From: Nitrospirota bacterium
Lineage (GTDB): Bacteria; Nitrospirota; JACRHJ01
Direction: 5' to 3'
Length of the DNA stretch: 6,226 nt
NCBI GenBank assembly: GCA_021815285.1
Contig: JAKAHE010000123.1
Location: 1 to 6,226, forward strand
Shown: piece by piece, positions 5,566 to 6,226 of the stretch
Position numbering within the stretch: the first letter of the stretch is position 1
Layout of the letters: every line of letters begins with the position of its first letter
Program-made: the position numbers and the translations under genes
The notes under the pieces: generated by a model
Databases searched by the model: none
What the model was told of the DNA's origin: nothing
Seen by the model: the letters and a program-made list of their open reading frames with translations, nothing else

Positions 5566-5590
5566 GGTAACCATTAAACAGGAGGTTACT
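5566..5590 (+). other. Inverted repeat covering the ribosome site of the small broken gene
   Basis: GTAACC (5567-5572) pairs with GGTTAC (5584-5589), extended by a G-T wobble, with an 11-base loop. The right arm overlaps AGGAGGT, so the hairpin could hide the ribosome site. It lies 18 bases after the nrdD stop and lacks a T-run, so it is not a clear terminator. Confidence 0.3.
5580..5586 (+). promoter_or_regulatory. Ribosome binding site of the small broken gene
   Basis: AGGAGGT, five bases before the ATG at 5592. Such a strong, well-spaced site in front of a frame that closes after four codons is the main evidence that a gene starts here and has been disrupted. Confidence 0.6.
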
Positions 5591-5591
5591 T

Positions 5592-5781
5592 ATGGAAGCT
5601 CCCTAATGTTATAAACACGTTTGAGGATAAAGGTAAAAAAATACGTTATGACGTAGTCGCATATCGAAAGCTAAATCGCACTGAAATGATAGGTGCCATT
5701 AGCTCGTACTACAGTCAAATAAAGGGTAAGAAAATTAAACCGGGTACAAGAGTCAGAATTCTCACAATAATTTGGATATGA
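5592..5781 (+). pseudogene. Small unknown gene, apparently frameshifted after its start codon
   Basis: A strong ribosome site precedes ATG at 5592, but that frame stops at once (M-E-A-P, then TAA at 5604). Removing one G right after the ATG would restore a 62-codon frame starting MKLPNVINTFEDKG and running to TGA at 5779-5781. That frame is lysine- and tyrosine-rich, contains RKLNRTEMIGAISSYY and KPGTRVRILTIIW, and has the look of a compact basic alpha/beta protein. It has no start codon of its own in frame. I do not recognise the family. The stretch is clearly AT-richer than nrdD, which ends 43 bases earlier, suggesting acquired DNA. It is either a recent pseudogene, a sequencing error, or a case of recoding. 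Function unknown. Confidence 0.45.
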
Positions 5782-5820
5782 TTCATAAAGGCATAAATCC
5801 AGTGAATGGGGGAAAATAGC

Positions 5821-5852
5821 CCGTCATTCCCGCGAAGGCGGGAATCCAGGAA
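5821..5852 (+). repeat. Left 32-bp REP-like inverted repeat
   Basis: Begins CCGTCATTCCCGCGAA and ends ATCCAGGAA. It forms an internal hairpin with a perfect 8-bp stem, ATTCCCGC (5826-5833) and GCGGGAAT (5838-5845), around the tetraloop GAAG. It is identical in reverse complement to 6148-6179. Its last bases, AGGAA at 5848-5852, double as the apparent ribosome site of the nuclease gene. Confidence 0.9.
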
Positions 5853-5858
5853 TTTGCA

Positions 5859-6146
5859 TTGAAAGAATTTTATGTCTACATCCTATGCAACAAACGAAAC
5901 GGCACGCTTTATATCGGAGTGACATCTAATTTAGTAAAAAGAGTCTTTGAACACAGAAACGAACTCGCTGAAGGCTTCTCTAAAACTTACGGCACCCATA
6001 GATTGGTTTGGTACGAGAGGCATGAAAATGCGGAGAGCGCAATCACGCGAGAGAAACAGTTGAAGAAATGGCGTCGGGAATGGAAGTTGCGGTTGATTGA
6101 TGAGCGCAACCCTTTGTGGGACGATCTCTATGAATTATTATCTTAA
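5859..6146 (+). CDS. Stand-alone GIY-YIG domain nuclease
   Basis: 95 aa, one GIY-YIG domain and little else, the usual size for the short UvrC-N-terminal-like family. The hallmark tyrosines are in FYVYIL (about 4-9) and TLYIGVT (16-22). Catalytic Arg28 and His32 lie in LVKRVFEHRN. The metal-binding Glu is E65 in AITREKQLKKW, followed by a Trp-rich basic tail and NPLWDDLYELL at the end. All catalytic positions are present, so it should be an active DNA endonuclease; the DNA target is unknown. The start is TTG at 5859, giving MKEFYVYIL, with AGGA seven bases upstream supplied by the flanking repeat; no ATG exists upstream in frame. The gene is AT-richer than nrdD and sits exactly between two inverted REP-like repeats, indicating horizontal or element-driven origin. 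Confidence 0.92.
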   Translation: MKEFYVYILCNKRNGTLYIGVTSNLVKRVFEHRNELAEGFSKTYGTHRLVWYERHENAESAITREKQLKKWRREWKLRLIDERNPLWDDLYELLS

Positions 6147-6147
6147 C

Positions 6148-6179
6148 TTCCTGGATTCCCGCCTTCGCGGGAATGACGG
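6148..6179 (-). repeat. Right 32-bp REP-like inverted repeat
   Basis: Exact reverse complement of 5821-5852, starting one base after the nuclease stop codon. On the transcript it would form a strong hairpin at the 3' end of the nuclease mRNA, which could stabilise the message; no T-run follows. Perfect identity between the two copies suggests recent duplication, gene conversion or selection on the pair. Confidence 0.9.
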
Positions 6180-6190
6180 AATTTGCTATT

Positions 6191-6214
6191 ACCGCCTGCA
6201 AAGGGAATGGCGGT
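6191..6214. repeat. Short inverted repeat at the window edge
   Basis: ACCGCC (6191-6196) and GGCGGT (6209-6214) are exact reverse complements separated by 12 bases. The last 47 bases of the window hold nothing else I can assign. Without the following sequence its role is open. Confidence 0.35.
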
Positions 6215-6226
6215 TCTGAAAATAAG

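Larger units (their letters stand above)
5821..6179. mobile_element. Repeat-nuclease-repeat cassette (putative REP-like element with GIY-YIG gene)
   Basis: Two exact 32-bp inverted copies of a palindromic repeat bracket a single GIY-YIG nuclease gene with almost no spare DNA: 6 bases before the start codon and 1 base after the stop. Just outside, AATAGC (5815-5820) and GCTATT (6185-6190) extend the inverted symmetry after a 5-base gap. There is no transposase and no obvious direct target duplication, so it is not a standard insertion sequence. GGAATTTGC recurs directly at 5849-5857 and 6178-6186. Calling it mobile is inference from architecture. Confidence 0.45.

Overview
The window looks like a GC-rich, Gram-negative-type bacterial chromosome segment from an organism able to live without oxygen. 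It carries an oxygen-sensitive class III (glycyl-radical) ribonucleotide reductase, uses ATA and AGG codons often, and is sprinkled with short palindromic repeats of kinds I associate with Desulfobacterota, Nitrospirota and related groundwater or sediment lineages. The taxonomic guess is inference only; nothing here fixes the phylum.

Layout. (1) 1-984, plus strand: the last 50 codons of a sugar-phosphate isomerase/epimerase-like TIM barrel protein, whose TGA overlaps (ATGA) the start of a UbiE-like SAM-dependent methyltransferase. (2) 985-1736: a 750-base gene-free stretch. Its first half is a pile-up of five different palindromic repeats (about 1070-1349). The rest is AT-rich and holds a perfect A/T palindrome and a 16-bp site one base away from a classical parS centromere sequence. 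(3) 1737-3106, minus strand: a two-gene unit, a TPR lipoprotein followed by a PP2C-type Ser/Thr phosphatase, again joined by an ATGA overlap. (4) 3107-3376: a divergent control region with a near-consensus sigma-70 promoter. One NrdR box fills the -35/-10 spacer and a second lies exactly 32 bp downstream over the likely transcription start. A structured leader of about 135 nt follows. (5) 3377-5548, plus strand: nrdD, a complete 723-aa anaerobic ribonucleoside-triphosphate reductase with an N-terminal ATP cone, a C-terminal zinc site and the glycyl-radical glycine. Its activase gene nrdG is not in the window. (6) 5549-6226: an AT-richer accessory tail. It holds a small unknown gene that appears frameshifted right after its start codon, then a GIY-YIG nuclease gene tightly bracketed by two perfect 32-bp inverted copies of a palindromic repeat.

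How it fits together. The best-supported regulatory statement is NrdR control of nrdD: when dNTP/ATP status signals sufficiency, NrdR would bind the tandem boxes and block the promoter. The TPR/PP2C pair is probably a small signalling unit, but no partner kinase is visible. The most unusual structure is the repeat-nuclease-repeat cassette at 5821-6179. A related, diverged repeat copy lies at 1248-1273, and the left repeat's edge even supplies the nuclease's apparent Shine-Dalgarno. This suggests a nuclease that lives in, and possibly helps spread, a REP-like element.
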